Of a stretch of 64,000 nucleotides of DNA, positions 12,338-24,411 are shown one piece after another. The DNA lies in NCBI RefSeq assembly GCF_029873635.1, contig NC_080427.1, forward strand, positions 71,641,348 to 71,705,347, in the 5' to 3' direction. Position numbers and translations under genes: made by a program. The DNA is from Malania oleifera (taxonomy: Eukaryota; Streptophyta; Magnoliopsida; Santalales; Ximeniaceae). Each line of letters opens with the position of its first letter. Position 1 is the stretch's first letter. The notes below the pieces were generated by a model. The model saw only the letters and a list, made by a program, of their open reading frames with translations, had not been told where the DNA came from and did not search any database.

Positions 12338-12393
12338 GTATCAGAGCGAGGTCACAGGTTCGAGCGCTCCCAGGGTAGCTACTGGGGGGTGAT
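12338..12393 (+). other. Second primer site and native TRIM interior
   Basis: TGGTATCAGAGC at 12338-12349 joins the copia LTR end to TRIM-type interior: a short stretch with AGGTTCGAGC and a polypurine tract ACTGGGGGGTGAT directly before the right TRIM LTR. TRIM interiors in plants are typically only tens to hundreds of bases with no gene, which fits. Confidence 0.8.
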
Positions 12394-12628
12394 TGTTGGC
12401 TTTATGGGCAGTCAGTAGTCAACCCTATTGCGAGGGATCGTAGTAGTGGGCCCTAGCTCGACAATGCTTGGCGTTCCAGCCCATCGGCACCCCTGCTTGG
12501 AATTGGTGCAGCCCCTCATGTCCACCCAACGCTTAGTGTAGAGCTCTGCACTGTCGTTTAAAGGAAAAAGTTGCGCCCCTTCTACCACCAATTGGTTTTA
12601 GAAGAACCGGTAACGCTTGATCTTGACA
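12394..12628 (+). repeat. Right TRIM LTR of element D
   Basis: The repeat is 235 bp and runs from TGTTGGCTTTATGGGC to CTTGACA, followed by the target duplication ATGCT and then the resumed pol of element C. Confidence 0.9.
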
Positions 12629-13921
12629 ATGCTAATATTAAAAGAACCATTCTGGAAGAGGCTCATTGCTCTCTTTATACAGTACATCTAGGGAGCACCA
12701 AGATGTACCAGAATTTACGAGAATCTTACTGGTGGAACAACATGAAGAGAGAAATTACCTGATTCGCGGAGCAGATCCTAACATGTCAGCAAGTGAAGGC
12801 TGAGCATCAGAGACCAGCAAGACCATTGCAACCACTTCACATTCCTAAGTGGAAGTGAGAGCACATTTCTATGGACTTTGTTACGGGGTTACCACTAGAA
12901 CTTCATGGGCAAAACGCCATTTGGGTAATTGTTGATGGACTGACAAAGACTGCTTATTTTTTTCTGATTAAAGTTAACTACTCCATGAATAGACTGATAG
13001 AGTTGTATGTTCAGGAGATAGTTGGACTACACGGCATACCTTTTCTATCATTTAATACCAGGATCCATAATTCATATTTAGTTTTGGAAGAGTTTGCAGA
13101 AAGCTTTTGCATCTTAATTTACCTTTAGCACAACATTTTACCCCTAGACAGATGGATAATCAAAGAGAACGATTAAGATATTAGAGGATATATTGCAGGC
13201 ATGTGTGCTAGATTTCGGAGGTAGTTGGATTCGGTATCTGTCACTGGTTAAGTTTGCCTACAACAATAGCTATCAGGCTAGTATCGAAATGGCACCGTAT
13301 GAAGCATTATACGGTCGAAGGTGTCAATCTCCATTGTATTGGGATGAGGTTGGTGAACAGAAAATTTTGGGGCCAGAAATTATACAGCAAACTTCGGAGA
13401 AAATCAAACTCATTAGGGAAAGAATTAAACTGGCTCAGAGTCGACAGAAGAGTTATGCTGATATTCGCCAATGAAAGCTAGATTTTGAGGTAGAAGATAG
13501 GATATTTCTAAGGATTGCTCCGATGAAAGGAGTTATGAGATTTGTAAATAAGGGTAAACTAAGCACTAGGTATATCAAGCCATTTAAGATATTAAAGAGG
13601 GTTGGTCCGGTTGCTTACATGATAGCGTTACCCCCAGCATTGTCTAGGATCCATGACATGTTTCACGTGTCTATGTTGAAAAAGTATGTCTCAGATCCTT
13701 CACATGTAATAAGCTACGATTCATTGGAAGTCAGCGATACTTTATCATATGATGAAGTGTCAGTTCATATTCTAGACCGTAAGGAGCTAGAACTACGTAC
13801 CAAAAAGATTCCATTAGTGAAAGTACTCTGGCGTAATCATGCAGCTGAGGAAGCTTCATAGGAATTAGAGGAGGAGATACGTCAGAAGTATTCTTATTTA
13901 TTCAGCGAGGCGCAACGTTAG
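12629..13921 (+). pseudogene. pol: Gypsy integrase and chromodomain-like C-terminus of element C
   Basis: This continues element C after the TRIM. ANIKRTILEEAHCS and GSTKMYQNLRESYWW belong to the H2C2 zinc-binding region. MDFVTGLPLELHGQNAIWVIVDGLTK holds the first catalytic aspartate. The second aspartate region is changed (SFNTRIHNS). MAPYEALYGRRCQSPLYWDE is the GPY-side motif, and [18 protein letters not shown] with [13 protein letters not shown] follows. The end ([17 protein letters not shown]) is the chromodomain-like tail of Tekay/Del chromoviruses. Frameshifts near 13130-13190 and stops at 12761, 13472 and 13859 inactivate it. Confidence 0.93.
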
Positions 13922-14272
13922 GCAGGTAAGTGTGACAGTTCAGGTAAGTGTTTGATTTTTGAATATGGACTTATTAGAGTAGGTTATTTTGTTAGGTTTG
14001 TTTGGTTTTAAATTGTTTATTATTTGTTTTAGGTTAAGAGTGGTTTTTGGGAGAGAGTTTTGATTTGCTATATGTAATCTCCCATAAGCATATATGTAAC
14101 CACGGTATTCCTCTGCCATAAGTGAGGGTAATTAATAAATTTGGGATGAGGCCGTTATGTGGGTGGCTATTGGCTCTTTCTAAAGTCGGGTAAACATTTC
14201 AGTGATTTTTAGATGTTGCTATAAGTGGTAGTTAGCAATTTTGAAGACGAAATTTTTATAAGGAGGGGAGGA
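13922..14272 (+). other. 3' untranslated internal region and polypurine tract of element C
   Basis: There is no gene here. The end reads GACGAAATTTTTATAAGG then AGGGGAGGA, the standard polypurine tract of this gypsy lineage, immediately before the LTR start at 14273. A mirror-image copy of the tract occurs in element I at 58704-58720. Confidence 0.8.
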
Positions 14273-14354
14273 TGTAGGAACCCGAACCAAGAAAAGAAAA
14301 GAAAAGAAAAGAAAAGGGAAAAGAAAAGAAAGAAAACGATTTGCTACAAAGACC

Positions 14355-14593
14355 GAATCGTTGACGGTTTAAGGAATCTTAGGAAAAACCATTGACGATT
14401 TAGGGGAGCAATGGTTTGGTTTGAGACCAAACTGTCAACGGTTATATAAATCTTAGGGAAACCATCGACGGTTTCAAACAACCGAGCATTTTTATACAAG
14501 AACACAGGAAAATTTGGTTTGGTAAGTGACCAAACTGTCAACAATTTCAGGAAACCATCGATGGTTTCGTGCGGGCTAGCTTGCCTATAAATA
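14355..14593 (+). promoter_or_regulatory. U3 word array and TATA box, LTR C
   Basis: Six copies of the palindrome-like word AACCGTCGACGGTTT in variants (AATCGTTGACGGTTT, AACCATTGACGATTT, AACTGTCAACGGTT, AACCATCGACGGTTT, AACTGTCAACAATTT, AACCATCGATGGTTT) lie between 14355 and 14568. The TATA box CCTATAAATA is at 14584-14593. Confidence 0.75.
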
Positions 14594-14617
14594 TGAATAA
14601 GTTCATTTTTAAAGAAC

Positions 14618-14619
<2 letters not shown>

Positions 14620-14681
<62 letters not shown>
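14620..14681 (+). repeat. (CT)n microsatellite in LTR C
   Basis: About 30 CT dinucleotides lie 30-90 bases after the TATA box, in the expected 5' leader of the transcript. Equivalent CT tracts occur at the same place in LTRs F, I and K. Confidence 0.9.
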
Positions 14682-14683
<2 letters not shown>

Positions 14684-14826
14684 GGGTTTCGATTTTTATC
14701 ACTCTCTGACGTGTCTCTCTTTCTCTCGTAAGCTCTCTTGGGTCTCCCTTGAGCTCTCTGATCCATTTCCTCTCCTCCTGACATGTCGGCCCTCGTTTCT
14801 AGGCCAGGCATAAGAAGCTAGGGTTT

Positions 14827-16405
14827 TGGTAGGCTCGCCAAGGCTTGGGTCCTTAACTACCAAAGATAATATTTATAAAACCTTACTATCCCAAGTTTAG
14901 TAGAAAGTGGGTAAGTCAGGTATCGATCCATGGAGACTTAAAGTGCAGTTATCAAACCACTTTCAAATTAGTTTATTATAACCTTGTTATGAAAAAGAAG
15001 TAAAAGGTGGTATTTTTAAATAGGTGAAATCTAACCAACTACTGGAAAGAAATTAAACAAAAGCAAGTAAATCTATATTAACTCTACTCCTACAAAGCAT
15101 TTTTTAGATATGAGTATAGTTTAGGATGTCGTTCTGCCTACTCCAAGTTCAATGAGTTTATCGTACTAAACTAACCAGAACCCAGCTAAATAATCCAAGG
15201 AGCCGTTCGAGGGCATAGAGTAGCAAGGGTGCACCAGCTGTCCAAAGCATGGTCAGGAACTGGAGTATACTCTATCACAATGATCACGAGAACGTCCATG
15301 GGAGACTATAGCCTAATGTGTGTGCCTGAATGAAGCAATAGAGGTGCTAATCTTGTCACTAAACATCATCATAATCTAAATAAAAAATGAAAGCAGTAAA
15401 GGAAAGCTGTAAATAAAAGCATGTAAAAAGATCATCCCTTTGCATTCGTCACGTTTGCCACTAATGCCAAGAAGTACAAAAGAAGACTGTGTAATGTACA
15501 CGGAGAGCACATGAACGCCACCGGTTGTCCCAGACCGTCGAACACTTCATACACACACCGAAAAAGGAATGAAAACTCTACTCTAACTAATCTACAATGG
15601 CTCTCAATGACATCTTAAGTCTGTCACTAACCTAAGAGAGGCCAAAGAGGAACCCAAAGCTTGTGTTCATAGCGAATACTTATATGCTCTAGGGTTTACA
15701 AGGTTTGTTTTACAAGTTAGGAAAGTTTGTTGCAAATAAGGCATAGAAGATCGTCGTTGTCCACCAAGTCGCCCCTTTTTCATTCTTGTGTGCCACCTGG
15801 TTGAGGCTCGCGGAAAGTCAGGGATTTGAATCTTCAATGTCTTCGACTTCGTCATGCCTCAGGGCCTTGCTAGTTGAGCTGATGGTCAACACTTGCAGGA
15901 TCTCGATCTTCTAGAAATTTTAGGAATTCGACATGGTCGCCCCTGAAGGTCTCTTGGTCAAACACTTCGTCGAGACTCTCGGTATTTATGCTCTCAATTC
16001 TGTCTTAGTATCTCGATGTGGTCACTCTGGAGAATTACTTGGTCAAGCACTTGGTCAAACCTTGTAGCATTCTAATCTCAGTCTGAACCTTGGAGTCCGT
16101 AGTGGAAGACTAAGTCACCATTTTGTGTTGCTAGTCGCGCCACATGGTCGAGCATCATCTTCTTGTCCATTTATGTCTTAATATTTTGTTGCTTGTCTAA
16201 GCATATGAATTTGAGCCTTGAGTCTTCCAAATCCTCGTTGGCTTCTCTTAATGCCCAACTCCATGTTCTTAACCCGATATTTCTAAAAGTACAAACAAAC
16301 CTTGCATATCTCTGAACAACAATAACTCTTGGTAAATACATAATAAAATGAGGATAAAAAAAAGATAAATGAGGGTCTAAAATCATGTATTTTAGGGACT
16401 CATCA
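14827..16405 (-). repeat. 3' LTR of element E
   Basis: The LTR is 1579 bp; on the plus strand it begins TGGTAGGCTCGCC and ends GGGACTCATCA. On the minus strand this is TGATGAGTCCCTAAAATACA, typical of Athila/Tat LTR starts. It contains several TGGTCGAGCA / TTGGTCAAGCA words around 15730-16160 on the U3 side of a possible TATA-like stretch near 15680. Confidence 0.9.
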
Positions 16406-17051
16406 CAACCCCTAACTTACACTTTGCTAGTCCTCGAGCAAATAAAAATATAAGAAAACTATCAAATCCTACCTACATCCTCTTTCGCAGGAAACACGGT
16501 TGCATATACCATGTGCAACAAGGCTTTAAACCCCTAAGTTAATCCTAGTTGACAAGTTCTAGTCTCATGAGGGTTTCCAGGGTGATACCCACCAACACGA
16601 GTTTAGTAAATAAAAGATGGAAACATATGCAGAATAATCATACCATTTTACATACAAAGATATAACCTTATTACATACAGCTTCCTTCATACACGACTCC
16701 ATTATACACACACTCCGCAACATTTCAATCATGTAAAGCTCAACACAACACAACCATCTCAAGACACCACTCACAGAGAATAAACCCATGATTATAATTT
16801 GGAGTTGATATTAGCATGTAAATCCAAGTATGAATAGGCCACTTCACAGGGCATGTGTAATGTATATAATTTGTCTCACTCAGAATGCTCTTGGGGCACC
16901 TACAGAATGGTCTTCTTGACTCAGCCTCACTGGTTTATTCCTTCAAAAGTCACTCAAGAGAATAGGTTCACTCTTATATGTGAGGAATAGTTTCATGATC
17001 AAACGTCCCACATATTTGAAGAACTAACGCTAGATGTGTGGAGTGGACTAA
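16406..17051 (-). other. Element E internal, 3' non-coding region
   Basis: The polypurine tract adjoins 16406. The rest has no recognisable coding sequence; short open frames have no family resemblance. Confidence 0.6.
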
Positions 17052-17109
17052 TGTGAACACCCGAATAAAATGGAGTTTAAATAATAAAGATGAAAGGAAA
17101 TTACTAGAG

Positions 17110-17292
17110 GACTCGTCGACAAGGGTATAAGAGAATTCGTCAACGAAGACAGGATTCGTCGACAAGGAAATACCGAGAGAAGTTTTGAGCAGACTGAATT
17201 TCGTCGATGAGGACTGAATTTTGTCTACAAAATTATTAAAGGATTCGTCAACAAATGATGTGGCTCGTCGACGAATCCAGTTCTATAAATAT
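17110..17292 (+). promoter_or_regulatory. U3 word array and TATA box, LTR F
   Basis: Seven copies of a word like TTCGTCGACGAAT (variants CTCGTCGACAAG, TTCGTCAACGAAG, TTCGTCGATGAGG, CTCGTCGACGAAT and others) lie between 17110 and 17277. The TATA box TCTATAAATA begins at 17283, only a few bases after the last word. Confidence 0.75.
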
Positions 17293-18034
17293 CAAAAATC
17301 TGAGTTTTAACTTCTCAGCTAAGCTAACTCTCTCCTCTCTCTCTCTTCCCTTCGGTTCTCTCTCTTTATTTCTTCTATTTTGGGCCAAATTTACGCCGGA
17401 TCGACAATCTGAAGCCACCACGACGTTCTTGAGGAAGTTCTCTCCAAATTTGCCGGAGAAGATCGTTGGTGAAAGTAAGTTGGAAATCATCCCTGAGTTG
17501 AGGTAAGGCTTTTTAAGCCAAATTTGGTCTTGCAGTAGTTATAGGAAATGATATGCACGTGGAAATATTAAAGTTTAATACTGGGAGTTTTCATTTTCAG
17601 GATATTGATCAGGAAATCCTACGGGTGTTAGACTAGAATATTTTATGGGCTTTCTTAGTAGCCAGGTAAGGAAATAAATTAAAGCAGTTTATTTTCATGC
17701 AAATTATTATTATTTATGAGAAAAAAAATTTTCTAGAAAGCATGTATTATATCTGTAGATTACGGAAGAAATGTACGTTTGAGAAAAATATTGCTACTAT
17801 GTTGAAATGTATATATATGTATGAGATGTCAGGAATTATGATTTTTAGAATCCAATGTATGGTTTTATACAGCAAATGTGTGGCATGAATATTATTTTAC
17901 GTGGAAAAATATCATGATATCACAATGATATGAATGAAATATGTTTTGAGAAATTATGGAAGAATACAGTATATTATGATGTTGAAAATACATGATAAAT
18001 TGATTATTTTCAGAATGATATACATATATGAAAT

Positions 18035-18207
18035 GATTTCAGCGTGAGGCCGTATATATGTAGGACTTCGGCGCTAGGTCATATTTATGTATGATTTCGG
18101 CACGAGGTTGTATTTATGTATGATTTAGGCATGAGGCCGTATTTATGAGACGATCGGCACGAGGCCATATTTATGAAATGTTTGGCGCGAGGTCGTATTT
18201 ATGAAAT
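18035..18207 (+). repeat. 28-29-bp tandem repeat in LTR F
   Basis: Six units of the form GATTTCGGCACGAGG + CCGTATTTATGTAT follow each other, diverged by point changes. They lie in the inferred transcribed part of the LTR. Confidence 0.85.
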
Positions 18208-19096
18208 TATGAAAAATACTATATTATATGTTATCAGAACCCGGATGTTAGTTTAGTTCAGTTCAGGTGCACGGTACCATTACTTATAGATAAGATGTTA
18301 TGATCAGATTAGTGCTAACCACCCCACGAGGGGATGGGAGATGGATAGTCGATATGGCTTTCAGTAGAGTGTGGACGTCCACCTGGCAATCCAGACCAGA
18401 GTGTGGCAGGCCCATCATACTTACAGACATTTTTGACTCGACAGTGGTCGGCTAGCCATTGTCGGGTCCCACCTTCGGGCTGCACAACCCATTATGGGGG
18501 GTAATACATGACATCAGCTAGCTATTCATCTTGGGTATATTTTCAGTATTATCAGTTATAACAGATGTTTTATGTACGATACGATTTATTAGCAAATATG
18601 AAAGTATGTGATTATTCAGTGCAATATATTAAACGTTTACAGAAATATGAAATGTACTGTATATGTATAATTGCATTAAATGTTCATGTTGCCACACAAT
18701 AGTATTTAGTTTGTTTTCCTTTACTGAGAAGTGTCTCACCCCCGAACTAAATTAATTTTTCAGGAGACCCTGAGAGACCGGCGGGTAGTGACCGCCATTG
18801 AGTCAGTGATATATTACCCCATTAGGAGGGTAAGTAATGTACTATGATCAGAATTTTTTTGGTTATGGGATCCTAAATGTATTTTGAAATATTTTGGAAG
18901 AATGTAAATAAATATAGTATTTTGGGAATGTAAATAACTTTGGTATTATGCTTTATGGATGGATGATTGAGATTTTATACTTGCTGCTACTTAAGTTTCC
19001 GCTATGATTGAAAGGTGTCCCCGTTACCCACGGGTTCGGGTCAACTTTTCTATTTATTATATTTCATTTTCTATTAAGGAATTTGAGGTCGTTACA

Positions 19097-21535
19097 ACTG
19101 GTCTTATAAGAAAGGAATCCAGCCCTTACTGAGGTGTCTGGTACTTCACCCTAACATCTTCTCACTTACTCGCCACATTTAATCAAGACCACCCTCGATG
19201 AACTTATTCCCAGACTAGCGTGAATTCATCAAATGCATTGGTCAGAAGATCCTTCATACATGTAGAATTGTAGTGTAGTGTCCTTAGCTTGACCTCTTTA
19301 TCTTTGCTCAGAGCATGTGTATATTTTTGTTTTCATTTTTCTCTGCTCAAGTTTTTCCTTCTTTTTTCTTAATTTTCTTTTCAATTTATTTCTTTGCATG
19401 GTTGGCTAAGACAATCTTCGCATTTTTATATTGTCTTCATGTTTCCAATGGGAATGTGGCTCGAACAGAAATCCATGGAAAAAGTCAGTCTCTTGGGGTG
19501 GCTTAACCTTCATGTATTGAGCAAGCTACAAGACCTAGATTTATATCTCCCCACTTGATGTCACCTCTAGGCAAGAAAATACAAGAGCAAATACTAGTTG
19601 ACAAAGGAAATCCAGCAAAAGAAGGAAGGTTGAGTTTTATAAACTCAAAGTTTGACGTCAAAAACTCGAGAAATGAACGAATGACTCAACAGTACCTCAC
19701 AAGGTGTCATACTCATCACAGTTGTTCTATTAGCGATCTCAAAGAACCCTAAGTTCTAAAAACCACGTGTAAGTGTGTTTTTAGCCCCATGAAGTACCAT
19801 ATAAATACAAGAGTTTACATTACAGTATTAACTCAAACAAACCACTAGTTAACTACCTAGAGTAATATCAAGTTGTTAGTTATGTTATGCAAATTTTACA
19901 CAACTAATTCACTACATTGTTGGTGAGCATAATGAAATCATGTAGTTGAGAAGCCTATGCAAGTAACACTAGGTTATATAGGTGTATGTAGAGAGTATAA
20001 AATATATGTTAGCATGGTTCACTAGAGTTTGTTTTCAAAAATTTTAAAATGTGTTATTTTTGTGCATGAAATGTGTCATGCAGTGTGCCACCCCCTACCC
20101 CCAACTTAGAACTTCAGCGCCCTCACTAAAGTGTAGAAAGAAAAATAGAACCCGAGCATGGGATAGGACAGTGCATGGTGCCAGTAATAGCAAACAGTGG
20201 TCTGCATTTTATAAAATCCAGAAATAGCATGCATACAAAGATATACTATAGCACAAAAGACATGTAGTAGCCAAAAGCACCATGAAAGTTTTCATTAATA
20301 TTCTAGTCAATATAATATAGAAAGGAACATTACAAGTATGGAGACTGCTATAGAAACATGGTGAACTAGGGCGAGAAAGAAAAAGAAAGAAAACAACACT
20401 ATGCCGCAGAGGCACAATGCAAGACCCAATAGTAAATGACATAGCTATGTTGATTTTAGACATAATCAAAATCAAAATCCAAATCAGATGAAAACATTAG
20501 TGGTTTGGCTAATGCTACATCACGAGTTGGTGTCATTTCCTGCAGGTAATGAAGCTAGCGAGAAGAAAGTGGAGGTCGAGTCTATCGTGGCTATAGAGCC
20601 TAGAGTGGCCTCGGCTGATCAGGTATGGTACTTGGCAGGAGGACTGATATGATGGAAAGGGGTATAGCCACGGTTGTAGGTCATTCCTAGCAGCCGAAAG
20701 CTCTGTGGTGAAATCATCGATGACCTCTGACGGTGAAATATACGGCATGGTAGGGCGAAATTGTTGGAATGGCAGTGGGTGGGGAAATCGGACCTCATGA
20801 AGACCGGTGGAGGGTTAGTCCACGAATGACTACATTTTAGAGTATGGTGGGTGCATCTGCAAGTCCTCATTGGCATCCCCATAGTCTGTGCCGAGCCTCC
20901 TATTCGCAGGGCCAAACCCCATTATGGTATCTGCCGTAGAGGTCGTTGAGGTGCCTGTACCACGTACACAACCTCCTCATGTGCTTCTAAACTCTATCGG
21001 CCCCTCAATGAAGAACCCCATTGTGGCAAGGCTTGAAGTCGTTGCCACTTGGCAGCGGGTTGATATGATGCATAGGAGGATGTCTTAGATGAATTAGAAG
21101 GAGAAGACATTTTAAGGGAGTGCAATGATGCCACGACTTGCTCTAGTGTCAGGGCGAGGAGAGGGCAACTATGATCGACCAAGCTATAATAAGAAGGTAG
21201 GAGATGAAGAGTCGGGATCAAGAAGGTTTTAAACAAGTTCAGTGTTTTTAACCAAGGCGCACCCAGCTCAGTTCTAGTTGCGGACATGGTCGACCCTCTC
21301 AGTATTTTCCAATCTCTGAACAGCTCAAGGGCTAAACTAGGTTGCCCACACGCGTGATGGTTGCTCTGCTAGTCGCTCCCCTAACTTATCCTAAAACCTA
21401 CTCTAAGCACTCTGAATTCTAGTTAGTATATTCTAAATACCCTAAGGACTCAAAAAGAAAATAAAAACTATCGGGTTGCCTCCCAAAAGCGCTAAGTTTA
21501 CCGTATTCGTCCAAACGCTTTAAAGCATCCTGAAC
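19097..21535 (-). other. Element E internal, region where pol would be expected
   Basis: No reverse transcriptase, RNase H or integrase motif could be seen on either strand. The longest minus-strand open stretch, 20994-21287 (97 codons, beginning MSATRTELGAPWLKTLN), has a serine-rich middle and no family I recognise; it could be a degraded accessory open frame or chance. Confidence 0.5.
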
Positions 21536-22384
21536 TCATCCTGGTTCCCAGGTAACATTGGTTTCTCCTTTCTTTTCCTCACACCTGAAGTTGCATACCC
21601 TCAGCTTATTTTCAAAATTAGGGACCAAATCATGTTTTATTGTAAATTGCTCAAAAGGATCCTCAAATGTAGTTGTGATAGGGCTTTCAAGTTGAAGTGT
21701 ACTATCGCAAGGGTATTTCCATAACATTGAAGGAGTTGCTTCCCTAATAATTTTGTCAATCACGTCTTCATCCATAGCATGTATGGTGTTAAGTGGATGT
21801 TGGGAGGCATTAAATATGTTCATCCTACGTTGTTTATGGCACCATGAGATGTCCATAATCCCCGTCCTACATTGAATGCAAGCATTGACTGTGGTTAGGA
21901 ATGGTCGTCCCAAAAAGATAAGGATTAGGTTTGTGGAAGTCACCATATCTAAAATGATGAAATCGACAGGGTAATGAAAATATCACACCTTGACTACCAC
22001 ATCTTTTACCACACCCCGAGGTTGCTTATGAGATTGATCAGCAAGACACAATGTGACCGAGGTGGGTTGTAACTCTTCTAGGTTAAGTTTTTGATAGGCC
22101 AAGTATGAAAGGATGTTCATGCTTGCTCCTAAATCTAAAAGAGCCCTATCAATGGTGTAACTGCCAATTACACATGAAATAGTGGGTGAGCCAGGGTCTT
22201 TTAGTTTAGGAACAAGGTGCCTTAGTATCATGGGGCTCATGTGCTCGGCCTGCTTAACCAACCCATCCATATGCACCCTTGACCCTATCTCCTGCATTGA
22301 CAAGTCCCTAAGGAATTTTGTGAATGCAGGTGATTGCTTAATTTCATCAAGGAGAGGCTTATCCATTCTTACTTGTTTAAACAT
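21536..22384 (-). pseudogene. pro: Athila-like aspartic protease region of element E
   Basis: On the minus strand VGSYTIDRALLDLGASMNILSYLAYQKLNL (about 22080-22180) is the retroviral-type protease active site region, with DLGAS in place of the usual DTGAS or DLGAS of this group. QPRGVVKDVVVKV and ILIFLGRPFLTTVNACIQCRTGIMDI (about 21870-21940) continue the fold. A stop or frameshift near 21947-21982 separates the halves. No reverse transcriptase follows. Confidence 0.85.
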
Positions 22385-24350
22385 GTCCTAGATAGACTCA
22401 ATGGAAGCCTCTTTCCTAAATATAGACAATGCAAGAGGAGCTACAGGATGTGTCACTGAGGAGCTGTGAAAAGCCCTATGGGGGGCGAAGTGAGGTGTGG
22501 TCCTTTTAGTGGTGGGTGTGAGACTCAAGGGTTTGTGTGTCCAACTAAAGGAAGAGAGAGTAAATGAACTAGTGTTGGGTGCTTCTAGTTTTTCATTTTC
22601 GATATCCCCCTTGCTCAATTGCTCCTTGCCTTGTTCATCTGTCAGCCTGCCACTTTGGAAGGTTGTTACCTCTTAAGCTTACTTAGAATATGATAAGGGG
22701 TTAGCATCTGGTTCACATTCCACCTCATCTTGTCCCCTAGGATTTACTATGGGCTAACTTAGAAACTTGCCCTCATCTCTTCGAATCAAGGTAACAACTA
22801 GTTGCCCTAAGGTGACTTCTAGCTTCACGATGGATTGGGAGTGAGAGTGAAGGAGTTGCTGATCCACATCAGCCTCAATATTCTTAAGGGATCTTAACAC
22901 CGTCTATTGAAATGTGTCGTACTTCGGCTGCTGAGGAGGCAGCTGCTGAACGGCTAAAGATCTGAGGGCTGAATCAGAATGACTGGGGAAGTTTTGGTAT
23001 TGGGGTGGAGACAAAGTATTCGGGGCTTGTGGAGGTCTTTGGGATTGAAAACCCAGAGCTTGCGGCCTCCAAGAGAAGTTGAGATGTTGTTTCCACCTAG
23101 GGGTGTAGGTATTCGAATATTGGTCATTGGATGGTTTATCATACCAATTGTGGGTGGCCTTCACTTCCTCTTGCACAAGCTCAGGTTGGGAATGCGCGTG
23201 AGGGCAATTATAACATGAATGGGAAGGGTCAGAGCAGATTGCACACACCTCTGCACACACCATTGTCTACGGTCCTAATAACAAGCATTGGTCTAATTTT
23301 TTGGATATGACATGCAAGGTAAGGGGTCTTGGCTCGTGGTCAACTCGTAAACTCCCTTATGTTTAAAGTTTGATGGATTGGGTAGTCTACGGGTGGCAAC
23401 CATGTGCTGCTGAGAATTTTCAGCCAAATTCTCAAAGAGAATCCAAGGTGCATTCTCATGCTTTGTGAGGAAAGTACCTCTGCACGATGCATCAACCATG
23501 GACCTATCTCTCTCAACTAACCCTTTGTAAAAAGTTTGAACTAATTGTCACTTGGGGACCTTATAATGTAAGCATTTACGGAGTAGGTCCCTAAAGCACT
23601 CCCATGTCTCGAAAAAAAGTTCCCCATCCATCTGTGAGAAACTTGTGATGACTCTCGGAAGCTAATTAGTCTTCCCAATGGGAAGTACTTTTTAAGAAAT
23701 TCATGCTGCATGGTGGCCCAATTGGCCACCGAGTTCAATTCTAAGGATGTCAGCCAATATTTGGCCTTATCCTCTAGAGAGAACGATAAAAGCCTAAGAC
23801 GGAGGGCATCATCACTAAAATTAGGTATGTGGATGGTGGAACAAATTTCCAAGAATTCATCCAAATGCTGATATGGATTTTCAGTAGAGTTCCTATGAAA
23901 GTTTGGCAGCATCAAGATTATTGAAGTCTTGATCTCAAATTGTGCCACCTGAACATTCGGGAATCAGATGCAAGACGGCAATGTGTACGCATTAGGTACA
24001 AAGTAGTCCCTAAAAGACCAAAAGGGTTGCTCTCCTAACACAGGTAGGCAGGGAGGGTGGGGTTTCGAGATTTGTTTAGCGGGAACCGGTGGGTTATTTT
24101 CGGCCATGGCGCTCAGCTCATACGACTCAGCCTTCTCTAGATTAAAGATAGGTTTCCTAAGGGACCAACGAGATTTTTCAATCGTAGGATCTATGGGAAG
24201 TATCTGAGGTTCCAAAGAACGCAAACCAAACATACACACTTGTAAGCACAAAGATTCAGACTTCAAAAACAATGAACAAAAATAAAGAAAATAAAAATAA
24301 CAAAGAAAGTGAAAATAAAAAGAGAGCAAATCAAAAGAACAAGGCAACAA
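22385..24350 (-). pseudogene. gag: Athila-like gag of element E
   Basis: On the minus strand, MLPNFHRNSTENPYQHLDEFLEICSTI and AKYWLTSLELNSVANWATMQHEFLKKYFPLGR (23541-23948) are the retrotransposon gag core. A CX2CX4HX4C knuckle (CAICSDPSHSCYNC, near 23220-23260) and a proline/glutamine-rich tail follow. Stops and frameshifts split it into at least four pieces (24350-23964, 23948-23541, 23499-23293, 23263-22904), then a serine/threonine-rich segment. It is not functional. Confidence 0.85.
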
Positions 24351-24390
24351 TACTCTAAAGCGGAAGTTGGCTTATAACTGTAGTCAAGTC

Positions 24391-24406
24391 CCTGGCAACG
24401 GCATCA
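24391..24406 (-). other. Primer-binding site of element E
   Basis: The minus strand reads TGATGCCGTTGCCAGG, close to the TGGCGCCGTTGCCGGGGA site that pairs with tRNA-Asp in Athila-type elements. Five bases separate it from the LTR. Confidence 0.8.
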
Positions 24407-24411
24407 AAACT

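Larger units (their letters stand above)
6820..12628 (+). mobile_element. TRIM element D carrying a gag-only SIRE copia (chimeric)
   Basis: Two near-identical short LTRs (6820-7046 and 12394-12628) bracket this block, with the 5-bp target duplication ATGCT at 6815-6819 and 12629-12633. The native inside of the TRIM is only the tRNA-Met-type primer site, about 44 bp with a TTCGAG motif, and a G-rich polypurine tract (12338-12393). Between the left LTR plus primer site and that short interior sits a complete copia segment: leader, gag, 3' internal region, one full LTR. Both joints fall at the shared sequence TGGTATCAGAGC. The two TRIM LTRs differ by roughly a tenth by eye, so the outer insertion is not young. 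Confidence 0.85.
14273..14826 (+). repeat. 3' LTR of gypsy element C, first part
   Basis: It begins TGTAGGAACCCGAACC right after the polypurine tract. It contains a GAAAA-repeat stretch, the promoter word array, a TATA box and a (CT)n tract. It is cut at 14826 by element E and resumes at 25988. The family is the same as the LTRs of element I (57264-58703). Confidence 0.9.
17052..19096 (+). repeat. Solo gypsy LTR F
   Basis: The LTR is 2045 bp, begins TGTGAACACCCG and ends GAGGTCGTTACA, with no internal region on either side. The flanking five bases are ACTAA and ACTGG, an imperfect target duplication, so the borders are likely but not proven. It sits in the interior of E. It has a word array, TATA box, CT-rich leader and a 28-29-bp tandem repeat. 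It probably arose by recombination between the two LTRs of a full element. Confidence 0.75.

Noticed and set aside
14344..14811. 155-codon minus-strand frame with RERERERE
   Set aside because: The repeat comes from the CT microsatellite in LTR C; the frame has no family resemblance.
18035..18207. CRISPR-like array of short repeats
   Set aside because: Units are directly adjacent with no unique spacers, and the DNA is plant nuclear.
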